Shown: positions 45,832 to 59,379, counted from the first letter of the stretch. The stretch is DNA of 64,000 nt from Helopsaltes ochotensis (GCA_013400155.1 VXBM01001198.1:102540-166539); one strand, 5' to 3'. Numbers and translations: made by a program. The notes: generated by a model not told the origin, from the letters alone.

Positions 45832-48800
45832 ATAGTTGCACTGCAAAGAAACTTTTCCTAATTTCTTTAAGAATACTTTATCTTTTGGTCATAGATTATT
45901 TTTTACTAATCAGAACGCTCTGCTGCTATTTTTAGTGCCCTGTTGCGTGAGGAACGACAATGAAAGCAGGAGGATGTCATGCGGTTGTGCAATCGTGCAG
46001 TGTGGAGGTGCACTTTCGCCCTCGAGGTCAGCGTTAAACACCAAAAACCCATAGTGGCTTCAACAAAGACAGCTTGGGAGGCTGATGGTCTTTGAATTGC
46101 AAATCCGTGACTTGACAGAAAGTGGAATCAGGGAGATTTAAACATCATCTTATTTTTGGCCCCAAAGTGCATTGTGGTCAGTGAGTCATTTGTGTACATC
46201 AGTAGTGGGTCTTCCTGGATGATTTAGGGCTGGTACACGAGAAGCTGCATAATCAAGAGAAGGCAGATAATATTTCTTTATACATTTGCATGCAGAAACC
46301 ACAGGCTGGGTCAGACACTTAAGCAGAGGATATCTGTCAGCCCAGCTGAACGGGGGGGACCACTGGAGCCTGTAGCCACAGCCATGTCTTGCTCAGTCTT
46401 ATCAAAAGGTGATATTTTGTTCTTGCATAGGCTAAATCAATTAACTATGGAATGCTGGTTATCCAGTGGATCATGCTATGGCATGCTCAGCACCACAGAT
46501 CAAGGGTCTACATGCATTTTCGTACATTTCATATGTCCATCTCACACTGGTTTTGTCCCATCTCACAAGGCTTTTGTGGATGCTGTAACATGATAAGGCT
46601 TTACTGCAAGCAGCAGGCAAGACATTGTGTTTAAATAATGTGCATGGGAAAATGTTTCTAGAATGTAGAACTGGCAAATTTAAGGGGGAGACTGAAGTAA
46701 TTGTGTGCAGCCAGACAATCGTCCCTAAAGCGATAATACAAAGGTAACTGTGCTATGATTTAGAGGACCCTGGAGATACAGATAACTGACGATGCTTGAA
46801 GTTTTCAATTATTATAATTAATCAATATGTAAACCAAGAAACAGGGCAGAACTCCAGGCTTTGGAGAGGATGTTTCCCCTTGGGAAGCAGTACTTCTGCA
46901 GCTGAAACACCAGTAAGTGCCCCCCACCTTCCACCCAGTGCTGTGTGATGTGAGCTCTCTCAAGTCTGATTTTGGCTGGGGAAGGTCACTTGTGTGACTG
47001 TCAGCTGCAGTAGAATTGAAGGGATTCTTCAGCTTTCCAAAATAATGAAAAAATCAGGGAGATACAATAGTGCTGCTTCTCCCCACTTGTTGCTTTGGGA
47101 TTATCTCGGATAAAGAACTGGTTATATGTTAGAAAGGGAATTTTTCTTAGAAATGGAAGTTTGCTGTGGCAGGATTCACCACCAGGTGGAGATTTTTTGC
47201 ATCAACTAAGTGCTCTTTTCGGTTTTAGCGCAAAACCCGTCTCTGCTAAGACGGTGTTATTTTTCTTTCTGTTAGTTGACGTACCTTTTCGTCCAAGTGA
47301 GAGCAGCCTGTGGAACAGAAAACCTTCGTCAACCTCAGCCTTTTTGCATTCGCTGACATTTCTGGAGGAGGCAATTCCCTGAAGCTGTTCCTGTTTCCAT
47401 TTTAGGTTTAACTGCATAAATTCACACTTTTCAAAGGCAAGGGTTCAGCACAGAGGATGCAGTGACCTGTAAGGATTGACATGCTTCAGTAATGCCACCA
47501 AAAGAAGGGGAGATTGAGTGGCAACAGGGAAAGCATTGTCTCTCCGCACTGGTTCTGCTCCATTTTGCAATGGTTCAGCTGAACCCAGCTGAATTAGCAC
47601 TGAATTCATCCTTGAGCTTTTTTAATGTGTTTGAAATATTTTCCCTGTCTTTGTGACTGTGGCAATCTCACATTTTATAGCGCAGTGGTTTCCTGGGATG
47701 CAAATCTGTTTCATTTACTCTGTGCCCTTTTCTGGCTCTTTTATGGCAGGAGGAGCTCAATCTGTTGTTTGCTGTCGGTTTGGACACATTGCTCCCAAAT
47801 CAGGCACACTCCGAGGCTGATTGGACACGGATACGATAACAATCCTGGATGTTCCAAAAATGTTCCTGAGAGCTTCTGGAGGAAGTTGGTGTCTTAAAGC
47901 TCCTGTTTTATGCCTTTTGCAGTATCAGAACTCTCTTAACAGAAGGGTTGGTTATGAATTTGCTTTGTGCTTTCATGGGATCACCCTGGCCAGGCAACTG
48001 GTCTCTACTTCTCTGTCTCTTCCTGCTGTGTTCTCAGGGAGCACTCTGATCACTTGGGTCCCAGTTTCATTGGCACCCTGAGTTGTGCTGGAAAACAAAA
48101 GTACTGATTACCTGGTTTGGAGACAAGGGAGGGTTGCTTATTTTCCCCAGGAAAATCACAGTAAAAAAGTGCCTCGTTTATGGGGTTTCCAGGCTACTGC
48201 AATTTTGGAATTATTCAGAACACAAATCAATTTCAGGCAAAACTAGGTATGAATATAGAGGGAGTGAGAGCTGGGAGCTGGACTGCCTTGCCCTCAGGAG
48301 AAATCCCATGGACAGTGATTGTGCATGAATGGTTGTGCACGGGCTGGGGCTGCTGGCACACATCTGTTCCAGGGGGACCAGGAGCGGGAGGGTGAGCTGG
48401 GAGCTCGCCTCTGGGGGGTACCTCAGGCATTGTATAGGGAAATGAAGCATATCTTGTTGTCCAAATGAGCTTCAGTTGGGGTTGTTTTTACTCCTGGAAT
48501 TATGTTGAAAAAGATGTGCAAAAAAATAGGTGGGTGGCACAAAAAATCTACATCTGACTTAGGCAAGACCTGAGCAAGTTTAAGCCCCCCTCCCCTTTTT
48601 TTCCTTTTTAGAGCAGCTTCCCTTTGGACTTCAGCTGCTGGAAAACAACACAAATCCACAGCTTGTGTATTATTTGCAAGCCAGTAAGAGTTTTGAGGAA
48701 TGCTTTCCAATATGTTAGATTTTACTTTATCATTAACATCTGCATAGAGTAAACCCTGCTCAACAAACCCTTTCCAAATAACTTTCTGTTTCTAATAATG

Positions 48801-49510
48801 TCTCTGAGTTCTTGTTTTAATTCCCTGGCATTCTTGACAGACTCATTTATGAGTCAAAGGCTGCAATGAAACAGGTGAGAAGATTGACTTTACATCAGAT
48901 TCACCTGCAGAGGTGAGATGTGAAATGAGACACCTGTACAGTGCTGTGTAGTGCCCAGGTTTCTCCCAGGCCTGTTTGCTCTTCAAATTCTTTGCCAGAT
49001 ACCTGTACGATATCATGACTACAGAGCATCTGCACACTGCTTGGGACATGATACACATCAATTTGTTACCAAACCAGAGAGGAAAAGAACACAAGAATTG
49101 CTCCCTTTTGCTCAGCTTAAATGTGGATCTCCACCCGATCCAAAGCCAGGCTGAGCTCTTTCCTTGGGAAGTGCCCAGACACTGAATCCCCATGATTTTA
49201 AATGAAAGGGAATGAATGAAGCCCCTGCAGAAATGGCTTTCAGAACTGTGTTTTGTTTGCTCAAATTAGGTGGATTAGACCATTTCTTTCCTCATTGGCA
49301 CTCTTGGTAGTCACAACTTCAGTCCTGCCTGACTCGTTCCTGACAAACAAGCCCTAAATGACTTAAACTCAGCTTGAAGCTGGAAGCTCTCTAAGACGAC
49401 CTTTTTCCAAGGAGTGTAGATGAATGGAGGATGAAGCACAACATTTTTATCCTATATGGTAGTTTGAGGCAGAGACTGACTGAAAATTTCATTCTAGCTA
49501 TGATTTGTCC

Positions 49511-49590
49511 CTTTTTTTTGTTGTTGTTTTGTTTTGTTTTGTGTTTTTTGGGTTTTCTTGGTTTTGGTTTTTTTGGTTTTTATTGTTTTA
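49511..49590. repeat. (GTTTT)n low-complexity run
   Basis: 80 bp of T with regularly spaced G, strongly strand-asymmetric. Confidence 0.88.
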
Positions 49591-50630
49591 GGTCACAAGA
49601 CATTAAATTCCTTTTTATGGTTAATTTAAAGGGGAAGGCCATAAACATGAGCTATTAGATAAACATAAGACTTTGGCAGCCACGCTCTGGATTAGACTTG
49701 TGGATTTTTTTAATTTTTTTTTTTTTTTAATTTCAAGTAATTCCTCAGAGACTTTGTTTGGATACACTCATCTATGGGATTTTTTCCCCCCCTATATAAG
49801 CTGTGCCTATTAATATGGAAGATATTTTTATCCTGAAGAAAAGGATGTTTTCTTTATTGGCAATTGTTATTGGCAATTGTTACTGAAGTTAAGCCGTGAA
49901 CTTCCCTGCTCCCGTGATCCTGGGGTTTTTTGCACAGCCCCTGTTTTATCCCACACAGCCTCCATGTGTTTCCGATGTGGACATTTGATCTCAGGGAGCT
50001 CTATATACGTCAGGAGATTTTGTAACTGCCTTACACATAAAGAAACGTCAGCTGACGTTTATCTGCTTTTGGTCACCAGCTGCAACTCACATTAAGGTAA
50101 TTGCTTCTGCTGTGCCATTTTTAGTAAGCATTGTATATTGAAATGCTATCTTTCTGTGGGAAACCTGCACAGAAGAACCTCCTTAGAGAGATTTCCAAAT
50201 ACTTCCCTCCTCAATGCAGATGCTGGAATTTTCTTTTAGCAACTTCCTGCTTAACTTTTAGTGAAATCTGTCATCCAACCTCATATTCCTTTGTTGTGCA
50301 AATACAATCGTGGAATTTTCCTTTGCTTCAAACACATGGACATTAAAACTGGATAAGGGAAACTGAAGTAGGTTTTGCTGAGTGGAAAATTGTTTCAGTG
50401 TAATGCTTTCTTACATAAAACATGCCTTTAGGTCCTGAAGTTTATTTAGCTTTATTCATTAACCTCATTTTTCATTCAAATAAAAGGAACATTACTTCTG
50501 CAAATAAGAATTTTTTTTTTCTACAAGAGCATTTATCAGATCAGTTTAAAACAGTGCAAAACCTGCTGTTCTACCCAGTAAGCTCTGCTCTGCAGGGTTT
50601 TGTAAGGTTGTCTGTGAATTTATGGTTTCA

Positions 50631-50992
50631 TTGAATCACAAAATCCTACAATGATTTGGGTTGGAAGGGACCTAAAAGCCCATCCAGTGCCACCCCCTGC
50701 CATGGACAGAGACACCTCCCAATGTCCCACGGTGCTCCCAGCCCCATCCAGCCTGGCCTTGGGCACTGCCAGGGATCCAGGGGCAGCCACAGCTGCTCTG
50801 GGTACCCTGTGCCAGGGCCTCCCCACCCTCATAGGGAAGGATTTCTCCCCAATATCCCATCTAACCCTGCCCTCTGGCAGAGAAGCCATTCCCCCTTTCC
50901 TGTCCCTCCATCCCTTGTCCCAAGTCCCTCTCCAGCTCTGCTGAGCCCCTTCCCTTTAGGCACTGGAAGGGGCTCCAAACTCTCCCCAGAGC
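50631..50992 (-). mobile_element. CR1 LINE 3' end
   Basis: Antisense: TTGAATCACAAAATCCTACA, TTTGGGTTGGAAGGGACCTA, AGGGATCCAGGGGCAGCCAC, ACCCTGCCCTCTGGCAGAG, TCCCTCTCCAGCTCTGCTGA. About 360 bp, one of the longest and best preserved copies. It explains the open frames of about 90-110 codons. Confidence 0.95.
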
Positions 50993-53900
50993 AATGACAT
51001 GCAGTGCTTTGAAAAGGAGGAGAGCTCCAGTCTGCAGCTCCTTGTTGTGAACCTTCCCTCGGTGCCCACAGGGAAGGTGCCACCCAGGGTATCCCCGGGC
51101 TCTTCTCCAGAGCCTGGAAGGGATTAAAGTATTGATACTGAGACACCGAGTTCCTTAAAACTGACTCTAGCTCTTCCCAGCTGGAGGCGGAAGGAGTCAT
51201 CTGGTGTCAGCCAGAGAAGAATGTTCCATGACACAGCTTCTGTGGCAGCCCTTGGGATGGACAGTGCCCACAGAAATTATGGCTGTGGCTTGCGTCGGGG
51301 TGGGGTGGCTCCTGGAGCAGGCTCTGCCCACTGCAGCATACCCAAACTCCCAAGGCTCCTCTCTACTCATCTTCACTTCCAGAATTAAATCAGGACTGTT
51401 TTCAATGGCTTGTCACTTCGCCACACTTCCAACATACCCTTACAGTTAAAAAATAGGAAGAAATTAAGAAATAAAAGGGATGAAATTATATTGAACGAAC
51501 TGGTTACTGGTGAGGGAAGAGGACTCAGTGACCAGATTAAAACTGTGCCTCATGATCCTTTTCTATAACAGCGCTCCAGAAACTCAAATTATTTGTAGTT
51601 ACCAGTGGAAATTGGAAGCACTTGAAGAAATACTGTGAGTTAAACTACTCAGGTCAGAACAAGATCAAGACAATGTGCATCTCAGGGGAAACAAACTGGA
51701 GAAATTCCTGCTTTATTCAAAGTGAAATTAGATGATTGGGAAGGAGACATCACATCATATTGTGTCTTGCCAAGACATATGACTCTAAGCAAAAGCAAAT
51801 CATCTGGAAATTGTTCAAATGCTTTTCTACTTTTTGAGATGGTCAATTATGCAATGAAAAAAAAACCTGGCTGGCTCACTGGGCATAAAATCCCAGATGC
51901 TCATCAGGAGATAAAGCCTCACTGGCTTTGACTCCTCTCCCTAGAATAAGCAGTTAGGGAACACGTATAATGATCAAAATTACAGAAATAGAAAATAATT
52001 AAGGATCTACAAGCCCTGCAGTGCCTGTAAGAGCTCAGACCCACAGCCCAGAGAGTTTATACCTGCCAGGAAAAACATCCCACGTCTCTTTTTGGTGCTG
52101 GAGCTGTGTCAGTCATCCCTCTTCAGGCGTGTGTTCTTCTGTTTATCATTGCCATTTGGATGTCTTGGGGAACCTGAAGCCAGCCAGGTGCACGGTGTGC
52201 CTGCAGAAACCAGCCCTTTGCAAAGAGCAGAGCTGGGATCCTTAAGGCTGGGAAAGACCTTGGAGACCATCAACTCCAACCACCCAAAGGAATGTGTTCT
52301 CACACGAGAGTGTTTGTTCCAGGAACTGAAGTGTCCAGGTTAGGGACCAACTCATGTCTAGATGAATTATTGTTTTTACAAGTAAAGTGTGTGAATTTAT
52401 GGTTCCTATTATTATCCTTCACACAACTCATCCTGTATCGTGAATTTTGATGGTGTTTCTTTCGGGAGCAGTTGTAAATTTGGTTTAATATTGACATGTC
52501 TCTCTTCCACTCCTTTTTCTGTTTTATCCAGAGGCAGCCCTGACTATACTTTGGGATTTATTTCTCATCCCGATCCCTGGTGTAGAGCAGATAAATCATA
52601 CAAGCTCAAGAGAAAACAATCAGCTTGTCTGGTTCAGTGTTTTCCAGCAGCTGTGGAAACTCTGTGCTGGTTGCCTCTCTGTGTGCTGCTTGGAGGGAGT
52701 TCATTAAGTAAATGAGGGCTTTGCAGGGTTCTGGCGGTGTGTGTTATTTTGGGGTTTCGTTTCCGATGGCATTCTTCCAGGGATTGTTTTGGAGAGAGTT
52801 GCCAGCAACCTAGGGCCAGTGGGCTGGAGGCCAGGTTTAGGTGGAAATAGCAGGGTTTATGTCACCAGCATAGAGCTCTGTCTGGGCAGCTAATTTTGGG
52901 CTGGTGCTTCTTTGAGGCATCGGCAGTTCCTGCGTGTGACTGGTTCCAGTCATGACAAAGGCTGTCACAGCCTTGGGACAGGCCATCAGTGGTGCCCAGG
53001 CCAGCAGCTGCTGGCGGGGCTGGTGGGAATCACAATTCCCTGCAGCTCCAGGGAGCTTTTCTGTGCCTGCAACTCCACAAGTGGTCGAGCTCTTCCTGGG
53101 GAAAGAACACCTGACTCTGTGCAATGCCTGTGTTTCCTCTTGACTCGATTTCCATGGGAAGGGCCAGAGCTGCCCTGCAGACCACTCCCCGTGGCTCCTA
53201 TCACCACAAATCACCACTCCTCCACCCTCTCTCCTGGACTCAATGAACTGGGATTGTCCAGGGTCGGTCCAGTGTGGGGTGGCTGGGAATGAAAGTGTGG
53301 ATGTGGCAAGAGCGACCTCGTGAACTTCCACTGGCTGAACTCATGTGAGAGGCTGGAGCTCCTTCCCAGATCCATCAAATATGGATTGTTCCTCACAGAA
53401 CAATTCTGAAGTGTTGCGACTAAGCACCCGGGGATTTTAAATGTTTATAGACTTTCCAGAGGGTAGGAAAGAGGGGAAATATTTACATGTAGATCATTTC
53501 TGTTATACTTCAGCAATAGAAATGCTGGGCCCCTTGGCCAAGGCTCCTTGCTCCCTGCTCTGCAGCACTAATGAATGGAAATGAGTAAAGGCAGGCCTGT
53601 GAGCAATGCTGAGTGGGGAAAAAGCCCCTAACAAATGCAGAGCACAGCAGGAATGACAAGGTAACCACGTTACATCCTTTTCTCTATGCTGCACCCACTG
53701 GGCATGCAGTATTTTCATATCAGGTGATTTGTTACTTGCTCCAAAACAAGTCTCTGCAGCACCGTGGAGATTTACATTGCAATGATTTGGATGCTCTACT
53801 TATCCTTGGGCTGGAATATTTTAGTGATCACCAATTACCTAGAAGTCCTCCTCAGCACAAGGCAGTACAAGATCAGAATCTGGACAGTTAAAATGTTCAC

Positions 53901-54486
53901 AGGAGTGAGACAAGCCTTTCTGCAGAGCTCTCCAATCCAATGGTTTCATACACTGCTGGATAACACTTACCTAACTTGGAACCACTTCCTATGAAAAAAA
54001 CTACACGACTTCAGGCTTGCAGTCATCAAAAATTGTGTTGATTGAGGTAATGTGTTTCATTCCATATCCTAAGGCTGTTTGGATTTCATCCAGGTGAACA
54101 TTTCAAAACATCCCCTGCCCAGGTGTTCTGGTTCCAACTTAATTAGGAGGGTGATTTTAATTTTACTCTTTCTCAGCTGTTCTGTTTTGCTCTGATGCTT
54201 AACCAAAATTATTAATAAATTCTTTACCTCCTGTCCATTAAAAACTGGCTTTTCCACCTGATATAGCTCTGTCCTTATGTTAAGGTCAGTCTTTTTCTCT
54301 CACTTTGAATTTCACGTTTGATATAGCCATTTTTAACCTTCTTTTTATACAACCAGTATCTGGAATCAGTCCTGATTTTGGGATGGAGTGCTCATCCCTG
54401 AGCTCTAATCCTGTTGTGCCCGGGATCAGGAATGCATGAACAGGAGCACTGCTAGAGAATGTGTCTCTAAATACAGTCACCCTGGG
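50993..54486. other. Gene-free stretch
   Basis: No gene recognised; the 164-codon minus frame at 52837-53331 has no known motif. Confidence 0.55.
52228..52276 (-). mobile_element. CR1 fragment
   Basis: Antisense: TTAAGGCTGGGAAAGACCTT, GGAGACCATCAACTCCAACC. A different CR1 subfamily from the 'GGAAGGGACC' copies. Confidence 0.7.
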
Positions 54487-54627
54487 CATATCCATATCCA
54501 TATCCATATCCATATCCATATCCATATCCATATCCATATCCATATCCATATCCATATCCATATCCATATCCATATCCATATCCATATCCATATCCATATC
54601 CATATCCATATCCATACCCATATCCAT
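54487..54627. repeat. (CATATC)n hexanucleotide array
   Basis: About 23 copies of CATATC over 141 bp, perfect except for one CATACC unit near the right end. It gives long false frames of Met-Asp, Tyr-Gly, Ile-Ser or Ile-His repeats. Confidence 0.98.
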
Positions 54628-54849
54628 TTCTAGGTGTGGAGTAGTATATTTGAAGCTTGTGGCAAACAATGTATTCTGCATTTGCAGAATTTTTGGTTAA
54701 AATACAATTTTTTTTCCAAAAGGATATGCAAAGTACTTTGTTTTGACAAGAGCTGAAATTAGTTAAGTGCAGCCTGGTAAAGGGACTCACCCCTCTGCCC
54801 TTTCCATGCACCTGGGATGGATTAGAAGTGTGACTTCCTAGAGAGGTTT

Positions 54850-55039
54850 TAGAATCACAGAATCATTGAGGTTGGAAAAGACCTCCAGGAAGGTCCAGTC
54901 CAACGTGTGACCAGGTTGGACCAGAGCTAGGCCAGAGCACTCAGCCCAATGTCAGCCACACCAGAGACCTGAGTGCCACATCCAGTCATTCCTTGAACGC
55001 CTCCAGGGATGGGGACAGGGCAGCCCCTTCCAGTGTCTA
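54850..55039 (-). mobile_element. CR1 LINE 3' end
   Basis: Antisense: AGAATCACAGAATCATTGAG, GTTGGAAAAGACCTCCAGGA, GTGACCAGGTTGGACCAGAG, CCTCCAGGGATGGGGACAGG. About 190 bp of the subfamily with the GGAAAAGACC end. Confidence 0.93.
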
Positions 55040-55815
55040 CACACACATAGTTTTGAGTTAGTAAATCTGCTGGGTACTGTGGCTAGGGTGAGATGCATAT
55101 AAAAACCCCTGGGAAAAAACAAATAAAGGAAAAAAACTTTATTTTGCTACCCTCAAAACTGAAAGGTAATAATTAACATGAAGGTAACCAATGCTAACAG
55201 AAATAAATAGTTTGTTTAGTTACTGAGTAAAGTGCCATTAGGCAAATGAGATGACAAATTTGAATTGACGTGCATCCTAAAATAATCCATACAAATTTTG
55301 CAGGAGCGATAGCCACTGCTGTGGTTCTTTGAGGTCACACCTCCTCCTTTTATCCACATGACGTAACGTGGGCTGGGAGTTGTGTGAGCCTTGTTTGCCT
55401 TCTTGTTACAGGAGCTGCTCAGCTCCCTGAGCTTGTCAGAAACCCCTGAAACCTTCTGAAAAGTTTACGGGGGATTATGAAGAGCTGCAAGCTCTGGAAC
55501 ACCAGGCTATCCTTGTGTCTCTGGGATCGTGTGTTCAGCTCAGAGACTGGATTTAAGGAATAATGGGCATAGGTGATGGGCTAGGTGATCATTTTTGGCT
55601 TCATGTTGTTCTTTTGTTTGACTGACCAGAGTATAAAGGTGAAAATGTAGCAAGACCAAAAATAATCATCTGTCTTTAGGTTTCCCCTTCCCATTGTCTT
55701 CCCACTTTGTTATCAGAAAGGAAAAATGTTGGTTTTCAAAATATTTACCAACTGAAAATGCCCAGCAAGTTGCTCTCAGCTAAGTGTGGACACACATGCA
55801 ATTCAGTCCATTTTT
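55040..55815. other. Gene-free stretch between CR1 copies
   Basis: Nothing recognised; contains a consensus CRE (TGACGTAA) at about 55360, of unknown relevance. Confidence 0.5.
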
Positions 55816-55964
55816 AGAACCCCAGAATCCCAGAATGGTTTAGGTTGGGAAGGACCTTAAAGCCCATCCAGTTCCACCCCCTGCCCCATCCACTATTGCT
55901 CCAAGCCCCATTCAGCCTGGCCTTGGACACTTCCTGGGATGGGGAGTCCACAACCTTTTCCTGA
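55816..55964 (-). mobile_element. CR1 LINE 3' end
   Basis: Antisense: AGAACCCCAGAATCCCAGAA, GGTTTAGGTTGGGAAGGACC, CCATTCAGCCTGGCCTTGGA, TCCTGGGATGGGGAGTCCAC. About 150 bp. Confidence 0.94.
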
Positions 55965-58550
55965 TGTTGGTGAGAGTGTGCAAGCCATGGATAGTGATGT
56001 ACATTACATGCCTTGTTCTATCTCCTCTCCCTGACTCTGACCTCAGCATTCTCCTGGCCACGTTTCCAGTATTTATGCTTTATGAAATTTACTATATAAA
56101 TATGTGTAAGACATAATAAAATTAATTTAAACAGGAAATTGTAAATAAGAAAATAATAATAAATAAATAATATTAAACAGATCAATATTTTGGGGGGAGA
56201 TTTATTTATCCACACATCTGGCAAAATAGTGACTCTTTTTGGGCTGTCTCCTTACAACTTTAAAAATGGGAAAGGTGGAGCCAAAGTGGGGTTAGGTTTA
56301 CAAAGGATTCTGATTTAATCCTGTCTGGTAAATATCTACATTGCAAGTGTCACAACCTTGTGCCCATCCTTTAATGTGCAGAACTATTGATGAGGAAAAG
56401 TGGACTCTGATGAACTCAGCTCTAGACTTAATTCCAAACTGGTGAAGAAATCTGTAGCATGTGCATTTAGAAAGGTCTATCTGTAGATAAAATTTTAGAT
56501 AAAATGTAGACAAAATCTTACTTAACCACTATAGGAGCTTGCAGTCGACTTGATTTTGATGTAGGTTATTTCAAGCCCCTAACCCAAGTGGATGACATGG
56601 ATGTAGAGGCTTTGTGTGGTGCTGATGGGTTCAGAATTTCACCAACGCTCTGTGCACCCCATTTGCACCAGGGCCCTGTGGCACTCAAAGAAGGTAAAAT
56701 TAACAATGGCAGATGGAATTCCTCGTCTTCCTTCTCACTCTTTGCTCCTGCATTCCCATCCAATCAATTGAGGGCTGAGAAAAGACAAGGATATTTCTCT
56801 AATTTGGGAAGAGAGTTGAAGACTATTTGTGTGCCAGGCACAGTCCTAGGGATTGCATAACTGCAGTAAAAACACAGAGCTGTTCTGGCACTGTCAGAGC
56901 TGGCATGGAGGAGGAACAGAGTCCTTTGCTAGAACAAACAGTTCCCAAGTCAGCCTCAGTGCAGGGATCTCCTCCTTGGGATCCTTTCAGTTTTGTGGAG
57001 CTTTTACCTCTGTGCTGTGTTTAAACTGGAAATACTTTTCATCAGGGAAGGAGCAGTTAGTTTTTTCTACCTAATCTTTCCTTGTTAATGGCCCTGGGTG
57101 TCTGCTGAACTACTTGGGATTTTCTGAGCACTATTAACGTGGATTTATGACCTGAGCTCAGTTAGAACTGCAAGCACTGGGACCTTAAAGAATGTTAGAA
57201 TTACTGCTCAGTTCTTAGAAACAATAAAGCATCTGGATGTTTTACACTGAAGGACAAAAAATTCATAAAGAAAAGGTCTGGATCTGAGATATGTTTTTAG
57301 GACTTCAAAAGTGAATCGATCTTTTAAAACTTCAGGTGTTTTGTTCAAGCTTGGGCTAAAAATGACTATACCCAGAAATAGTAACATGCCCCTTCAAAAT
57401 TCCAACATCCATTCCTAGAAGAGTTTTACAAAACTACTGGCTGAAGGAATGACAGCTTAGTATGAAACACAGTTTGAGTGAAGGATTGTCAAAAGGGAGA
57501 AAAATGAAATTCTGCCATCTCAAGTGCAAACCTCCTTGAAATTTCCAGCAGGCTGATAATGGGTTGATCAGCAGTAAATCAAAGATGCTCAATAATTATG
57601 GTTTCCTTACAGAAATAACTTCCCAGTTATTAGGAAGTTTACCCATTATGATGTTGAGGTTGGTCCCATCCCATACCAGAGTGGGACGTAATGGTTTTTA
57701 GTGCATTTTCACCTAGATACATCCAGTTCCACCCCCTGCCCCATCCACATTTCCTTCTGAGTAGAGAAGAGCTGGAAGAAGTTCAGACCCAGAAATAAAC
57801 CAGGTAAGTGCCTGGAAGGCTGGAATTCTGAGAGGGTAATAAAGTAGGTAAATATACAGCACAGCTTGGCTCCTTGACAGTTCACCTTCTATGGACATAC
57901 TGGTTGGGGAAAGAAGAGTTTCAGGTGTCTTTAAAAATAGCAGATGAAGTAATGGAGGAAATACTTATCTGGGTACAGGAGAGGGAATCCTTAGAAAATA
58001 ATGTCTTGCAGATCATCCCATTCTCTCTCTAAGAAGTGATGGAAACATTAGAGAGTGCTGAGGAATGGGGAGGAGGTGGCCTGGTATCAGGAAGCAAAGC
58101 AGGCACAAACTGCTTTGTGAGAGGCAGGAGAGAAGGGAAAATTCCCTGTCCTGTTCCCTCCTCCTCCCAGCCATGCTGGGCCAGTCCCCCCAGTGCTGTG
58201 CTGGGAGTGGCTGCTGGAGGACAGCATCCTGCCGAGCAGTCGGGGCTGTTCCCTGTGCCAGAGCCTCTCCAAGCACTGCTGCTCTGAGGGTTTTAACTCA
58301 GCGCCTGAGAATCCCTCCAGCCCTGCCTGGAACGCACATTCCATCCCAATGACAGTGGGATTTTAGGTACCAGGACACACTTTAATTGCCTTTTCTCACG
58401 TGGTTGGTAGCAGAGAGCTGTGATATGAGAGCTTGAGTTCAGGGCTGGGCTTGGGAGCTGAGGGGGACATATCCATCCAGAGGAGCCAGAGCAAGGAATG
58501 CCCAGGGCCTACAGTGACACCAGCTACCTGGGGAGTCATGCCCTGGGAGG
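55965..58550. other. Gene-free stretch
   Basis: No gene recognised. Includes a CR1 scrap at 57719-57748 that repeats an internal part of the 55816 copy without its end. Confidence 0.55.
57719..57748 (-). mobile_element. Isolated 30-bp CR1 scrap
   Basis: Matches the CR1 segment CCACCCCCTGCCCCATCCAC, as in the copy at 55816-55964, but the conserved terminus is missing. Either an internal remnant or a small templated insertion. Confidence 0.5.
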
Positions 58551-58926
58551 ACCCAGCCTGGGAGAGCTCATCCAGAGAAGAGAAGGCTCTCGGGAGACCT
58601 CAGAGCCCCTTCCAGTCCCAAAAGGGGCTCCAGGAGAGCTGGAGAGGGACTTGGGACAAGGGATGGAGGGACAGGACAAGAGGCTTCCTGCTGCCAGAGG
58701 GCAGGGTTAGATGGAATACTGGGGAGAAATCCTCACCCTGTGAGGCCCTGGCACAAGGTGTCCAGAGAAATTGTGGCTGCCCCTGGATCCCTGGCAGTGT
58801 TGAAGGCCAGGTTGGACAGTGCTTAGAGCACGCTGGGCTAGTGGAAGGTGCCCCTGCCCGTGGTAACAGGATGAACTTCCAGATCCCTTCCAACTCAAAC
58901 CATTCCAGGATTCTGTATATTCCATA
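58551..58926 (+). mobile_element. CR1 LINE 3' end
   Basis: Sense: TCCAGAGAAGAGAAGGCTCT, CGGGAGACCTCAGAGCCCCT, GGGACTTGGGACAAGGGATG, CCTGGATCCCTGGCAGTGTT, ending CCTTCCAACTCAAACCATTC. About 375 bp. It explains the 164-codon frame at 58433-58927. Confidence 0.94.
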
Positions 58927-59379
58927 AATGATAACATTCCATGTCTGTTCTGATGTGTGTTGGGGGTTAGGTTCTCCCCTTTTGTTTCTTTTTACTTAGG
59001 GAATTTTGTCCTGTAAGTTTCTAGGAAACAGTAATGACTGGGTACTTAAGAAAGACGAAAGAAGTGGCCAAGCTCAGGGGAAGAGGGCATCTAAGAGGGT
59101 TGCACTTCTCTTATTTGAGGTTGGGCTGGTAAAAGATGGGGCTGGAGTAGCTTTGGAGGACAGTGTGAGCTGCTGCTTGGGGGAGGGGATTCACTGCCAC
59201 AGCCATATTTTAGCCTGGTCCTGCTTCTTTTGCTCTGAGGTGAGCTTTTGAGAGAGCAGCTGCTGAACCCTATTAACACCTGCCTCACTAAAAAAAAGGG
59301 ACTTTATCACCATCTGCTCAGGTGCCCGGGATCCTGAGCTCACCTCTTCCTGTCTTGCTGGGAGTCAGGTTGTCGCTGT
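58927..59379. other. Gene-free stretch
   Basis: Nothing recognised. Confidence 0.5.

Larger units (their letters stand above)
45645..50630. other. Gene-free stretch upstream of PTGS2
   Basis: No gene recognised and no CR1 in 5 kb. A T/G-rich low-complexity run lies at 49511-49590. Distal PTGS2 enhancers could be here, but nothing in the sequence proves it. Confidence 0.5.

Noticed and set aside
54286..54811. Repetitive proteins (Met-Asp, Tyr-Gly, Ile-Ser, Ile-His repeats).
   Set aside because: All are translations of one (CATATC)n array in different frames and strands.
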